This document shows, one piece after another, positions 35,912 to 44,231 of a stretch of DNA of 64,000 bases. Under the pieces are notes generated by a model that saw only the letters and a list, made by a program, of their open reading frames with translations, searched no databases and was not told the origin of the DNA. The translations under genes were made by a program, and so were the position numbers. Within the stretch, counting starts at the first letter, position 1, and every line of letters begins with the position of its first letter. This DNA is from Chitinophagaceae bacterium (GTDB lineage Bacteria; Bacteroidota; Bacteroidia; Chitinophagales; Chitinophagaceae). Where the stretch lies: NCBI GenBank assembly GCA_023957125.1, contig JAMLHL010000017.1, positions 1 through 64,000 of the forward strand, in the 5' to 3' direction.

Positions 35912-36459
35912 TCAATATTGGGTGCCACCGGAATTGTACTGTTCTCATTAAAAAAATCCTGCAGATCCCGGAATACATTCTTGAGCACCGGTATAAAGTT
36001 GCCCAGCGCTTCTACGATGTTGGGGATCCAATCCTTCGTAAGTGAATAGACATAACTGGCCGACAATGACCCGGGATCAAGGAGGTTCATTTTTCCTGCA
36101 TAAAACAGCAGAACACTGCAGGAGAGGATATACATGCCGGTATAAAGCAGGGCGCCACCCACCCGGTTGATAAGCCCAAGTGAAGCGAGGTTCACAACCT
36201 TTTCCATTATTTTCCCGGCCGCTCTCACCAGCCATACCGCTATTACAAAAGCCAATACAAAGGAAAGTACGGGAAGCCACCGGGCGCCGATGGTGGTATG
36301 GTGAAGCATAAACCTCGCTATTACAGCGGAAAATTTTATCGCTGCCAGCAGCCCCACAAACCATCCCACAAAAGAAAACAGGGCCATAATAATACCCCTT
36401 GAAGCTCCTTTTATAACGGCAACCACGAAAAAGCCCAGGAAGATAGCATCAATCCACAT
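35908..36459 (-). CDS. CvpA family membrane protein
   Basis: This 183-residue protein has four predicted membrane helices (about 5-25, 28-48, 62-82 and 100-122). The N-terminus MWIDAIFLGFFVVAVIKGASRG is the CvpA signature with its conserved G-RG turn. CvpA is an inner-membrane protein tied to colicin V production, biofilm and envelope stress in other bacteria; its molecular role is unsettled. The gene lies 25 bp downstream of the GatB/YqeY gene on the same strand. Confidence 0.9.
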   Translation of the reverse strand: MWIDAIFLGFFVVAVIKGASRGIIMALFSFVGWFVGLLAAIKFSAVIARFMLHHTTIGARWLPVLSFVLAFVIAVWLVRAAGKIMEKVVNLASLGLINRVGGALLYTGMYILSCSVLLFYAGKMNLLDPGSLSASYVYSLTKDWIPNIVEALGNFIPVLKNVFRDLQDFFNENSTIPVAPNID

Positions 36460-36484
36460 GATACCGGATTTAATATGATCCGGG

Positions 36485-36937
36485 TTATTTTGCCAATAGT
36501 TCTTTCACTGCGGCGCTGATTGCTTTACCGTCGGCCTGCCCGGCCAGTTGCTTGGTGGCCACCCCCATTACTTTCCCGATATCGGCCGGCGAGCCGGCGC
36601 CGGTTGCCGCGATAATTTTGGTAAGCGCTTCTTTCAGTGCGGCTTCGCCCAATTGTTGGGGAAGAAAGGTTTCTATTACTTCAATCTCTTCCCGTTCTTT
36701 TTGTGCCAGGTCTTCGCGATTTTGCTGTTGGTAGATCTCCAGGGAGTCTTTGCGCTGCTTTACCAGTTTTGTCAGCAGTTTGATCTCGCCGGCTTCCGAT
36801 AGTTGCCCCCCAGCGCCCTCAGCTGTTTTGGCAAGAATGACGGCGGCTTTGATCGCTCTCAATCCGCGCAGTCTGGTGGCATCTTTAGCCAACATCGCTG
36901 ATTTTATCTGTCCGTTTACGGTTTGTTCCAATGCCAT
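36485..36937 (-). CDS. GatB/YqeY domain-containing protein
   Basis: This 150-residue protein corresponds to the stand-alone YqeY helical domain. The segments KSAMLAKDATRLRGLRAIKAA (start), RKDSLEIYQQQNREDLAQKE and the C-terminal ADIGKVMGVATKQLAGQADG match the GatB C-terminal tail fold. That fold binds tRNA in the amidotransferase, but the role of free YqeY proteins is not established. It lies 60 bp downstream of gldC and 25 bp upstream of cvpA on the minus strand. Confidence 0.93.
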   Translation of the reverse strand: MALEQTVNGQIKSAMLAKDATRLRGLRAIKAAVILAKTAEGAGGQLSEAGEIKLLTKLVKQRKDSLEIYQQQNREDLAQKEREEIEVIETFLPQQLGEAALKEALTKIIAATGAGSPADIGKVMGVATKQLAGQADGKAISAAVKELLAK

Positions 36938-36997
36938 AAGTAAATCTTTTTAAATGAATGTACCGGTTCTTCCCGGAGAGGCGTTCAAAAAAAGTTA

Positions 36998-37336
36998 TTA
37001 ATTGCTTTTTGAAAGCTCCTGGGATTTTTTATAGAAATCGCCGGCAAACAACTTTATTGCTTCTGCCAGTTCGGTTTGTCCGGTGGCCCGGCGGTAGGTA
37101 TCCGCCATCGTCATCATGGTCTGGTAAAAAAAATCCCCCATTTCATCCACCATCATATCCTTGGTCCAGAGGTCAATGCGAAGGGCCGCACGATCCTGCG
37201 GATCCCAGAACGACAGTACCATCGCCTTTGATCGTTGGTTTTCTTCTGCGCTGCTTCCTGTTGCATTCCAGGAAATCTGGTGTGGAACCCTGGCTTCATC
37301 GAGGGTAACGTCAATAGTAATTGTTGATTTCTCCAT
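36998..37336 (-). CDS. gldC: Gliding motility protein GldC
   Basis: The ATG at 37336 (MEKSTITIDVTLDEARVPHQI) is preferred to a start 24 codons upstream because it gives the usual length of about 112 residues and avoids overlap with the glycosyltransferase gene. SKAMVLSFWDPQDRAALRIDLWTKDM and the following MMVDEM are highly typical of GldC. GldC is a cytoplasmic accessory protein of Bacteroidota gliding. Its presence fits the three T9SS cargo proteins in this window, though no core T9SS gene is here. A TACCTTTA box on the minus strand (37367-37360) may be its -7 element. Confidence 0.92.
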   Translation of the reverse strand: MEKSTITIDVTLDEARVPHQISWNATGSSAEENQRSKAMVLSFWDPQDRAALRIDLWTKDMMVDEMGDFFYQTMMTMADTYRRATGQTELAEAIKLFAGDFYKKSQELSKSN

Positions 37337-37374
37337 ATTCAGTTGCTGTATAAAAGATGTAAAGGTAAGCGGAT

Positions 37375-38451
37375 TTACCGGCTGGCCGTATGTAGAATAA
37401 AATTCCATAAACGATCCCGGGCGTTTGTTTCAGAAAGCGGACTCACCTGTTCCTTCCCTTTTTCAATAAGGGTTGACCGGAATTTTTCGTCTTTATATAG
37501 CTTTACCATTTGATCCGCCAGATGCGGAATGTCAGCGTGCAATACCGCCTCCCCCGGGTCTTCTTCCGGTAATGTTTTTGAAGCCATGATCACCGGAACA
37601 CCGCACTGCAAAGCTTCGTGTATGAAAAGATCCGGAACTTGATTTTCCGAAAAAAAAACCACCGCCATGCCTGAAGAAAGCAATTCCGGATACGCCGGAT
37701 CGGCGGTACTAAGGTTCAATATTTTTACATCTTCCCTGTATTTATAGCGCCGGAGCAGCTCCTGTATTTTGGATGAATGGGCCGCTTTTCCGGCAATAAC
37801 GAACTGCATATTGCTTTGCTGCCATTTTTTGAACTGCGAGAAGGCCTTCAAAGCGGTAACAATGTGATCCGGGGATAATCCCGAAGCAGGCATCAGGAAA
37901 TATTCTTTTCCCTGTGTGAACTTTTGTTTCACCGCTTCCTTTTTCTCCCAATCATAAGGTTGGAAACGGGGCCCCGGCGATTGTGGTAACACCATAACAG
38001 CAGCTTCTTCTATACCCCGGCTCAGCAGTCTTCTTTTCGTGGAACCGGAATGGGTAATCACACGACAGGATAGCCGATTCTCCCCGGCATATTTTACGAT
38101 CTTCATTTCGGTTGCTTTACCGGTATTTTCCGGTAGGATCAATATTTGGGGAACCGATGCCGGCAGGGGCTTCCCGCCCAGTGAGATCAAAATATCCACC
38201 CGGTTTTTTCTGATAGTTTCGTTCAGAATACGTCGGTTCCAATCCTTCGTTATCAGTGAGTTGAAAAAAAAGTGCTTAATGACAATCCCGTGTCCGTTGG
38301 CCGGCAGAGCAACTTCTTTATCATGGGGTAAAAAAAAGAAGGTATCGGTAGTATTCCGTTCGCAGAGCCGGTAAAAACTATGCAGGATAAAGGCTTCGTA
38401 TGCGTTCTCTTTTGGTAAAAATTGCTTGCCGGTATATAGGATCAATTTCAT
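37375..38451 (-). CDS. Glycosyltransferase, GT-B fold (family 4-like)
   Basis: This 358-residue protein starts at the ATG at 38451. The N-terminal half (about 1-165) is divergent. The C-terminal half carries the GT4-type layout: a phosphate-binding segment LMPASGLSPDHIVTALKAFSQ, then QFVIAGKAAHSSKIQELL, then the E-x7-E-like region LFIHEALQCGVPVIMASK with its conserved Glu and Gly. The sugar donor and acceptor are unknown, and no cell-wall or O-antigen cluster surrounds it. The 3' end lies 38 bp before gldC. Confidence 0.82.
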   Translation of the reverse strand: MKLILYTGKQFLPKENAYEAFILHSFYRLCERNTTDTFFFLPHDKEVALPANGHGIVIKHFFFNSLITKDWNRRILNETIRKNRVDILISLGGKPLPASVPQILILPENTGKATEMKIVKYAGENRLSCRVITHSGSTKRRLLSRGIEEAAVMVLPQSPGPRFQPYDWEKKEAVKQKFTQGKEYFLMPASGLSPDHIVTALKAFSQFKKWQQSNMQFVIAGKAAHSSKIQELLRRYKYREDVKILNLSTADPAYPELLSSGMAVVFFSENQVPDLFIHEALQCGVPVIMASKTLPEEDPGEAVLHADIPHLADQMVKLYKDEKFRSTLIEKGKEQVSPLSETNARDRLWNFILHTASR

Positions 38452-38670
38452 GATTGTCAACTGCTTAAAGAATATGCGTTTTTAAATATCAACAGCTTCA
38501 AAAAAAGGTTGCACTTAGTCTTTTTTTAAAACGTTATTAGAATAATGTTGTAAAGGTAATTCCCTTATGTCTTTCCGGCTTACTATCCCGGGAAAGGATA
38601 ACCGGACCGGTGATTTGTAAGGGATTCCTATACTGAGATCCAAACCTATTGTAAACTAAAATCCATACCT

Positions 38671-39942
38671 ATGAGGCTTAGAATTTTACGCATTTGCTTT
38701 ATTGTAGTATATGCTTTGCTGAACTGGAACAAGGTATCTTTAGCACAGTGTTCATATGGCGGTCCCCCGCTCACGATCAGTAATTCCTTTTCTTCAACGC
38801 TTGGCAGTCTTACCGACTCTATTTATTACCCTTACAAATTTAATCCTGCTCTGGGTACGCTTATCGGGGTGGAACTTACCGTTTCTACCGCGGGGCAGGC
38901 TATCCTGGAGGTAATAAATGATGTGGGCGCTCCCATATTGTATGAGATCACCTACAGAAGAAAAGATTACATCAGGGGACCTGGCTTAGGCGCCGGCGTG
39001 CTGCTGGATACAAGCATAACCTACCCTCCGGTAGTCATTGGCGCCAGCGATAATCCTGCTGTTGCAACCAGTGATCCGCCATGGAAAAGCAATGGCATGA
39101 ATGCCGATATGCTCAATTGGTGGGGTGAGATCCAGAGTGCGCCCGGATATGAAGATGACGATGGCTTTATCGTTCCCAAAACCTTCAACCAAACGGTTGA
39201 TCCTTCGGAGTTTGGCGCTTTCATGGGCCCCGGTCCTGTTGTATTTAACTATGATGTGCTGGCTTCTCTTCTTGCTGAGGGGTTTGGCGGCCGATACTCG
39301 CAGCGGATCGTTACTTTAAATACGCAGGTTACGATCAGCACGATTTACACTTATTGCCCCATGGGCGTATTACCCGAAGGGAAACTGACTTTCTCCGCCC
39401 GGAAGACGGATAATAATAATGTTGCTTTAAGCTGGATCAAAGAAAGAGAAGAAACCGGCATCACTTATATTCCCGAAGTAAGTACTGACGGGAAGAATTT
39501 CAGTGGCATTCACACCATGATCAGCCAACAACCCCAATCCTCTTCCACCGTGGTGAAGTATGAGTTGGATTATAGCGTTCCGGCACAGGTTAGCGGCCGC
39601 TTGTATTTCCGGTTGAAACAAACAGACGCAACCGGCAGGATCAGCTATACACCCACGGAAGTGGTTACAATGGAGAAACCACAGGAATGGACCCTGAGCC
39701 TGTATCCCAATCCTGCCGAAAAACAGGTGTATCTGCAGTTTGGCACGGAACAAAAACACAATCTTCAGGCGGAACTGATCAACAGCGTCGGGCAGGTAGT
39801 GGAAAAAACGAATATCGGCGCCAATAATGCCAGGCGCTATACGTTCAATTTTTTGAAAAAACATCCTGCGGGTATCTATTTTGTACGGGTAACCAACACC
39901 GGTAACCGAACCCAATATACCAGCAGGCTGATGATCAGATAA
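38671..39942 (+). CDS. Secreted protein with T9SS type A sorting domain
   Basis: This 423-residue protein has a signal peptide (about 1-26, ending VSLAQC). Residues about 27-230 form a beta-rich domain (YPYKFNPALGTLIGVELTVS) resembling the choice-of-anchor E type that often precedes sorting tails. Residues 230-335 are fibronectin-like (LSWIKEREETGITYIPEVS). The final 80 residues (LYPNPAEKQVYLQF, LINSVGQVVEK, GIYFVRVTNTG) form a type A T9SS sorting domain. It should be secreted and attached at the surface. The target is unknown. A terminator follows. Confidence 0.87.
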   Translation: MRLRILRICFIVVYALLNWNKVSLAQCSYGGPPLTISNSFSSTLGSLTDSIYYPYKFNPALGTLIGVELTVSTAGQAILEVINDVGAPILYEITYRRKDYIRGPGLGAGVLLDTSITYPPVVIGASDNPAVATSDPPWKSNGMNADMLNWWGEIQSAPGYEDDDGFIVPKTFNQTVDPSEFGAFMGPGPVVFNYDVLASLLAEGFGGRYSQRIVTLNTQVTISTIYTYCPMGVLPEGKLTFSARKTDNNNVALSWIKEREETGITYIPEVSTDGKNFSGIHTMISQQPQSSSTVVKYELDYSVPAQVSGRLYFRLKQTDATGRISYTPTEVVTMEKPQEWTLSLYPNPAEKQVYLQFGTEQKHNLQAELINSVGQVVEKTNIGANNARRYTFNFLKKHPAGIYFVRVTNTGNRTQYTSRLMIR

Positions 39943-39980
39943 TCTGTATTTTAGCCGGAAACTTGCTTCTATTCCCTTTA

Positions 39981-40019
39981 AAAAGAGTTGGCACTGGTTA
40001 AATAAGTACCAACTCTTTT
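39981..40019 (+). terminator. Rho-independent terminator after the T9SS cargo gene
   Basis: The arms AAAAGAGTTGG (39981-39991) and CCAACTCTTTT (40009-40019) form an 11-bp stem with a T-rich tail. It also ends just upstream of the DUF4290 gene, so it should separate the two. Confidence 0.82.
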
Positions 40020-40047
40020 GTATTTTTACCGACATTTGCATTTATAC

Positions 40048-40707
40048 ATGGAATATAATACTACAAGAAGTCCGCTGATCATGCGGGAATACGGACGGCA
40101 TATTCAAAAGATGATTGAGTATGTAATGACTATTGAGGATACGGACAAACGGCAAAAGAATGCCTATGCGCTGATAGAGCTGATGGGCTTTCTGAATCCC
40201 CACCTGAAGAATGTGGAAGATTTCAAGCATAAGTTATGGGATCATCTTTTCCTGATCTCCGATTTTAAACTGGAGGTAGAAAGTCCCTACCCCATTCCTA
40301 CCCGGGAAAAACTGAAATCCAAGCCCGCTCCTATGCCTTATCCCAGGAGACATCCCAGGTATTCTCACCTGGGCAAAAATCTTGAATTGGTAATTGACAA
40401 GGCTATGAAGGAAGATAATCCGGACAAACGTTCGGGCTTTGCCAATGCCATCGCCTATTATATGAAGCTGGCGTACAATACCTGGCATAAAGAGCTGGTG
40501 CATGACGATGCTATCCGGAGTGAATTGAACGCGATCACCGATGGCAACCTGGAATTTACCACCACTCCTTATGTAAAGGCTTTCCGTGAAAGAGACAGCA
40601 ATCGTTATCAGCGTGGGGGCAAGGGCGGCTACCAGCAGCGCAATAACGGGGGCTCCGGACGAAACGGGAAGAGTGGGGGAAAACATTACAAGAAGAGATT
40701 TAAATAA
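40048..40707 (+). CDS. DUF4290 domain-containing protein
   Basis: The ATG at 40048 (MEYNTTRSPLIMREYGRHIQKM) is chosen over an upstream in-frame start that overlaps the terminator. Residues 1-180 match the DUF4290 helical domain widespread in Bacteroidota (EYGRHIQKMIEYVMTIEDTDKRQ, FLNPHLKNVEDFKHKLWDH). The last 35 residues are Gly/Arg/Asn-rich with a very basic end, suggesting nucleic-acid contact. The function is unknown. It lies upstream of murA, as seen in other genomes of this group. Confidence 0.9.
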   Translation: MEYNTTRSPLIMREYGRHIQKMIEYVMTIEDTDKRQKNAYALIELMGFLNPHLKNVEDFKHKLWDHLFLISDFKLEVESPYPIPTREKLKSKPAPMPYPRRHPRYSHLGKNLELVIDKAMKEDNPDKRSGFANAIAYYMKLAYNTWHKELVHDDAIRSELNAITDGNLEFTTTPYVKAFRERDSNRYQRGGKGGYQQRNNGGSGRNGKSGGKHYKKRFK

Positions 40708-40851
40708 CAAAGCGATAACTTGTAAGGGTGCGACAATTATATATACACTGTCATTAACTAATTCATTTTCAATAAATTAAAATGGTGTATTCTGCTTTGT
40801 TGCACCTGAGTGCAGGGGGAATTTTAAATGCACCCATTTTTAAAGTTATAG

Positions 40852-40883
40852 ACCCCGGCTTATGATCACTTTGCCGGGGTTTT
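40852..40883 (+). terminator. Rho-independent terminator between the DUF4290 gene and murA
   Basis: The arms ACCCCGGC (40852-40859) and GCCGGGGT (40873-40880) form an 8-bp G/C-rich stem with a 13-nt loop and a TTT tail. The rest of the 208-bp gap (40708-40851) shows a few GGGTGC/GCACC matches but no structure I can name. Confidence 0.75.
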
Positions 40884-40915
40884 AATTCTGTATTCAAATT
40901 TATTGGTATCACAAC

Positions 40916-42220
40916 ATGCGTTCTTTTGAAGTAACCGGCGGTAAAAAGCTGAAAGGAGAAATTACACCACAGGGTGCAAAAAATGAAGCGCTACAGATCA
41001 TCAGCGCCGTGCTGCTGACACCCGAAACGGTAACCATTCATAATATACCCGACATCGTTGATGTAAACCTGCTGATAGACCTGTTGGCGGAGATGAATGT
41101 AAAAGTAGTCCGCCACAGCCCCCACTCCTGCTCTTTTACGGCCGACCGGGTGAATACGGATTATCTCCTGAGTGAGGACTATCATAAAAAAAGTGGACGG
41201 CTGCGCGGTTCCGTAATGCTTGCCGGCCCGTTGCTGGCCCGTTTTAAGGAGGCTTTTATTCCAAAACCCGGCGGCGATAAAATTGGCAGGCGACGATTGG
41301 ATACCCATATCATTGGGTTTGAAAAAATGGGGGTGCGATCCGGCTATACGCCGGGAGATGGTTTTTTTCATCTTAAAGCGCCCTTGCTTAAGGGTACGGA
41401 GATGCTTTTGGATGAGCCGTCTGTTACCGGCACCGCCAACCTGGTGATGGCGGCAACGCTGGCTAAAGGAACAACCCAGATCTATAATGCCGCCTGCGAA
41501 CCCTATGTTCAGCAATTGTGCAAAATGCTGAACAGCATGGGTGCCCGGATAAGTGGTATCAGCTCTAACCTGCTCACCATCGAGGGAGTGGAGTGCCTGG
41601 GGGGAACAACCCATACCCTGCTGCCCGATATGATAGAAGTGGGCTCTTTCATAGGTCTTGCGGCGATGACCCAAAGCGAAATAACGATCAAAAATGCGGG
41701 AGTGGCTCACCTGGGTCAGATCCCGGATAAATTTCGCCGGTTGGGGATCAAAATGGAATTCCGCGAAGATGATATTTATATCCCCGGGCAGGAAATTTAT
41801 GAAATACAAACTTTTTTGGATGGCTCGGTATTAACCATATCCGATCATCCCTGGCCGGGGTTTACGCCCGATTTACTGAGCATCGTGCTGGTGGTGGCTA
41901 CCCAGGCAAGAGGTTCCATTTTGGTGCATCAGAAAATGTTTGAAAGCCGTTTGTTTTTTGTGGATAAGCTCATTGATATGGGGGCGCAGATCATTCTTTG
42001 CGATCCGCACCGGGCGGCGGTGATAGGCCTTGCCCGGCAGCAGCATCTGCGGGGGATCACCATGAGCAGTCCGGATATCCGGGCGGGTGTGGCCCTGCTG
42101 ATTGCGGCGCTCAGCGCCGAAGGGAAAAGTATCATTCAAAATATTGAACAAATAGACCGGGGTTATCAGTATATTGATACAAGGTTAAAGCAACTGGGGG
42201 CGGAAATTCAGCGCATCTGA
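40916..42220 (+). CDS. murA: UDP-N-acetylglucosamine 1-carboxyvinyltransferase
   Basis: This 434-residue cytoplasmic enzyme adds enolpyruvate to UDP-GlcNAc in the first step of murein synthesis. AKNEALQIISA near the N-terminus holds the conserved Lys-Asn pair, and the duplicated inside-out barrel runs to the end. The catalytic loop reads PGGDKIGRRRLDTH, so the residue that is Cys in E. coli (Cys115, the fosfomycin target) is Asp121 here. Cys-to-Asp MurA variants are known to stay active and resist fosfomycin. gmk follows 61 bp later. Confidence 0.96.
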   Translation: MRSFEVTGGKKLKGEITPQGAKNEALQIISAVLLTPETVTIHNIPDIVDVNLLIDLLAEMNVKVVRHSPHSCSFTADRVNTDYLLSEDYHKKSGRLRGSVMLAGPLLARFKEAFIPKPGGDKIGRRRLDTHIIGFEKMGVRSGYTPGDGFFHLKAPLLKGTEMLLDEPSVTGTANLVMAATLAKGTTQIYNAACEPYVQQLCKMLNSMGARISGISSNLLTIEGVECLGGTTHTLLPDMIEVGSFIGLAAMTQSEITIKNAGVAHLGQIPDKFRRLGIKMEFREDDIYIPGQEIYEIQTFLDGSVLTISDHPWPGFTPDLLSIVLVVATQARGSILVHQKMFESRLFFVDKLIDMGAQIILCDPHRAAVIGLARQQHLRGITMSSPDIRAGVALLIAALSAEGKSIIQNIEQIDRGYQYIDTRLKQLGAEIQRI

Positions 42221-42281
42221 TCCTTTGATTTTTTGCATTTGACCATCGTATCCGGGATAACCGGGGAAATCAACAACAGGT

Positions 42282-42875
42282 ATGAATCCAAGTAAACTCA
42301 TCATCATAACCGCTCCTTCGGGGTCCGGAAAAACCTCCATCGTGCGCTACCTGCTTCAAAAATACCCGGGGCAGCTTTCTTTTTCTGTTTCCGCCACTAC
42401 CCGGAAGCCGCGGGAAAACGAAACGGAGGGCAGGGATTATTATTTTTTAAGTGAGGCGGTTTTTGGCCGGAAAATCCAAAATGATGAATTCATAGAATGG
42501 GAAATGGTATATCAGGGAATTTATTACGGTACCCTAAATACGGAGTTGGAACGCATCTGGAAGATGAATAAAACGCCGGTACTGGATATAGATGTGAAAG
42601 GCGCATTGCATATACAACGTCATTTTTCCGGCGCCTCCTGTTCTGTATTCGTGCAGCCACCCTCGGTGGAGGAATTGAAAAGGAGGCTCGAAAGCAGGGG
42701 TACGGAAACGCCCGAATCTTTGAATGCGAGGCTCAATAAAGCGGCCTACGAATTGTCGTTCAAAGATCATTTTAACTATGTAATTATCAATAAGCATCTG
42801 GAACTGGCCTGCATCGAAGCGGATAAAATCGTGAGTGGTTTCCTGCAGGCGGGTGTCACCCGCCTGCGAAAATAG
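42282..42875 (+). CDS. gmk: Guanylate kinase
   Basis: This 197-residue cytoplasmic enzyme phosphorylates GMP to GDP. The P-loop is APSGSGKTS (about 11-19). SATTRKPRENETEGRDYYF carries the GMP-binding residues, and FIEWEMVYQGIYYGT completes the signature. It has the normal length for the family. It lies 61 bp after murA and 61 bp before the transporter-like gene, probably in one plus-strand unit. Confidence 0.97.
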   Translation: MNPSKLIIITAPSGSGKTSIVRYLLQKYPGQLSFSVSATTRKPRENETEGRDYYFLSEAVFGRKIQNDEFIEWEMVYQGIYYGTLNTELERIWKMNKTPVLDIDVKGALHIQRHFSGASCSVFVQPPSVEELKRRLESRGTETPESLNARLNKAAYELSFKDHFNYVIINKHLELACIEADKIVSGFLQAGVTRLRK

Positions 42876-42936
42876 GATGCACCCTATATCCATTTATCTG
42901 TTATGAGTGAAAAATTTCGTGTAAGTTTGATAGGAA

Positions 42937-44229
42937 ATGGGTGACGTTGACATTTTAAAACTAATAGGGATTATCTTAACCCTGCTGCTTGTCGGTTTTT
43001 TTTCCGGCATTGAAGTGGCTTTTGTATCTGCCAATAAATTTTCTTTTGAGCTTAAAAGAAAACAGGGGCTTCGCAGCGGGCGGGTGTTGTCGCAATTACT
43101 GGAGGAACCGGTAAAATTCATAGGCACCACCCTGGTAGGGCTTGTTCTCACCACCGTAGTGTATGGGTTGCTGGTAGGTGAATTTCTGTCGCCGTTATGG
43201 GACTGGATAGAAATGCACCTCAACGCTTCTTTTTCGGCTTATGTGAAATACCTGCGCCTCGTGTTCGAAACTTTACTTTCTGCGCTGATCCTGCTGGTCA
43301 TCCAATTTTCTTTTAAGGCTTTTTTCAGGGCAAAGAACGACTCGGTGCTGTCTGTTTTTGCACAATTGGGTTTGCTTGGCCTGTTTCACCGGATCCTGCA
43401 TCCTTTCGCCTCTTTTTTTATTTATCTTTCGGAGTGGATATTGTTGTACTTATTCAATGTGCGGATCTCAGACCAGCGGAAAGATTCTTTTTCACCGGTT
43501 GACCTCGAACAGTTTATACTACAGCACAAGAACCGGTCGGAGAGCGGGCAGGATATGAATATCCAGCTTTTTGAAAATGCCCTGCAACTTCCTTCTGTTA
43601 AAATCCGGCAGTGCCTTATTCCCCGGAAGGAAATAGAATCCATTGAGATCGGCGCCTCTATACAGGATGCAGGGCAGAAATTTATAGACACCAAGCTGAG
43701 CCGCCTGATCGTTTATGAAAATAATATTGACAATATCAGGGGGTACATTCACCAGATCGAACTGTTTAAGCATCCCGCAAACCTGCCTTCCATCCTGATG
43801 CCCATTCCCGCTGTTCCGGAAAGCATGAATGTACTGGATCTGATCAGTAAATTTACCAAAGAACAAAAAAGTATTGCGTGGGTAGTGGATGAATTTGGGG
43901 GCACGGCTGGTATAATCACCATGGAAGACCTGCTGGAAGAGATCTTTGGCGAGATACGGGATGAATACGATACGGATAAATTTGTTGAAAAGCAAATCGC
44001 TGAAAATGAGTTTATTTTTTCCGGACGGCTGGAACTGGACTACCTGAATAAAAAATACCACCTTGATTTCAGTGAAACCGAATCCGAAACCCTTTCGGGT
44101 TACATTATCCAGCATCATGAGATGATCCCGAAAAATAAGGAAAGGATCATCATAGACAGCTATGAGTTTGATATCATCAATGTGAGTGACACCCGCATTG
44201 AAATGGTTAAAATCAAAAAGCTGAAATGA
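42937..44229 (+). CDS. Hemolysin/CorC-HlyC family membrane protein with CBS domains
   Basis: This 430-residue protein starts with ATG at 42937. A CNNM/DUF21 membrane domain with about three or four helices (about 5-150) starts ILTLLLVGFFSGIEVAFVSANKF. A tandem CBS region follows (about 195-330), including IEIGASIQDAGQKFIDTKLSRLIVY and a DEFGGTAGIITMEDLLEEIFGEI motif. The C-terminal CorC/HlyC FAD-like domain (about 345-425) completes it. Such proteins are linked to Mg/Co efflux. GldE belongs to the same superfamily, but this protein does not look close to it. It ends 2 bp from the convergent glutamate-synthase-like gene. Confidence 0.9.
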   Translation: MGDVDILKLIGIILTLLLVGFFSGIEVAFVSANKFSFELKRKQGLRSGRVLSQLLEEPVKFIGTTLVGLVLTTVVYGLLVGEFLSPLWDWIEMHLNASFSAYVKYLRLVFETLLSALILLVIQFSFKAFFRAKNDSVLSVFAQLGLLGLFHRILHPFASFFIYLSEWILLYLFNVRISDQRKDSFSPVDLEQFILQHKNRSESGQDMNIQLFENALQLPSVKIRQCLIPRKEIESIEIGASIQDAGQKFIDTKLSRLIVYENNIDNIRGYIHQIELFKHPANLPSILMPIPAVPESMNVLDLISKFTKEQKSIAWVVDEFGGTAGIITMEDLLEEIFGEIRDEYDTDKFVEKQIAENEFIFSGRLELDYLNKKYHLDFSETESETLSGYIIQHHEMIPKNKERIIIDSYEFDIINVSDTRIEMVKIKKLK

Positions 44230-44231
44230 TT

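Noticed and set aside
40708..40851. Possible riboswitch or small RNA upstream of murA
   Set aside because: Only scattered GGGTGC/GCACC complementarity is present, without a known riboswitch core, and a terminator separates this stretch from murA.
40991..41809. 272-residue minus-strand ORF inside murA
   Set aside because: Antisense shadow; murA is unmistakable on the plus strand.
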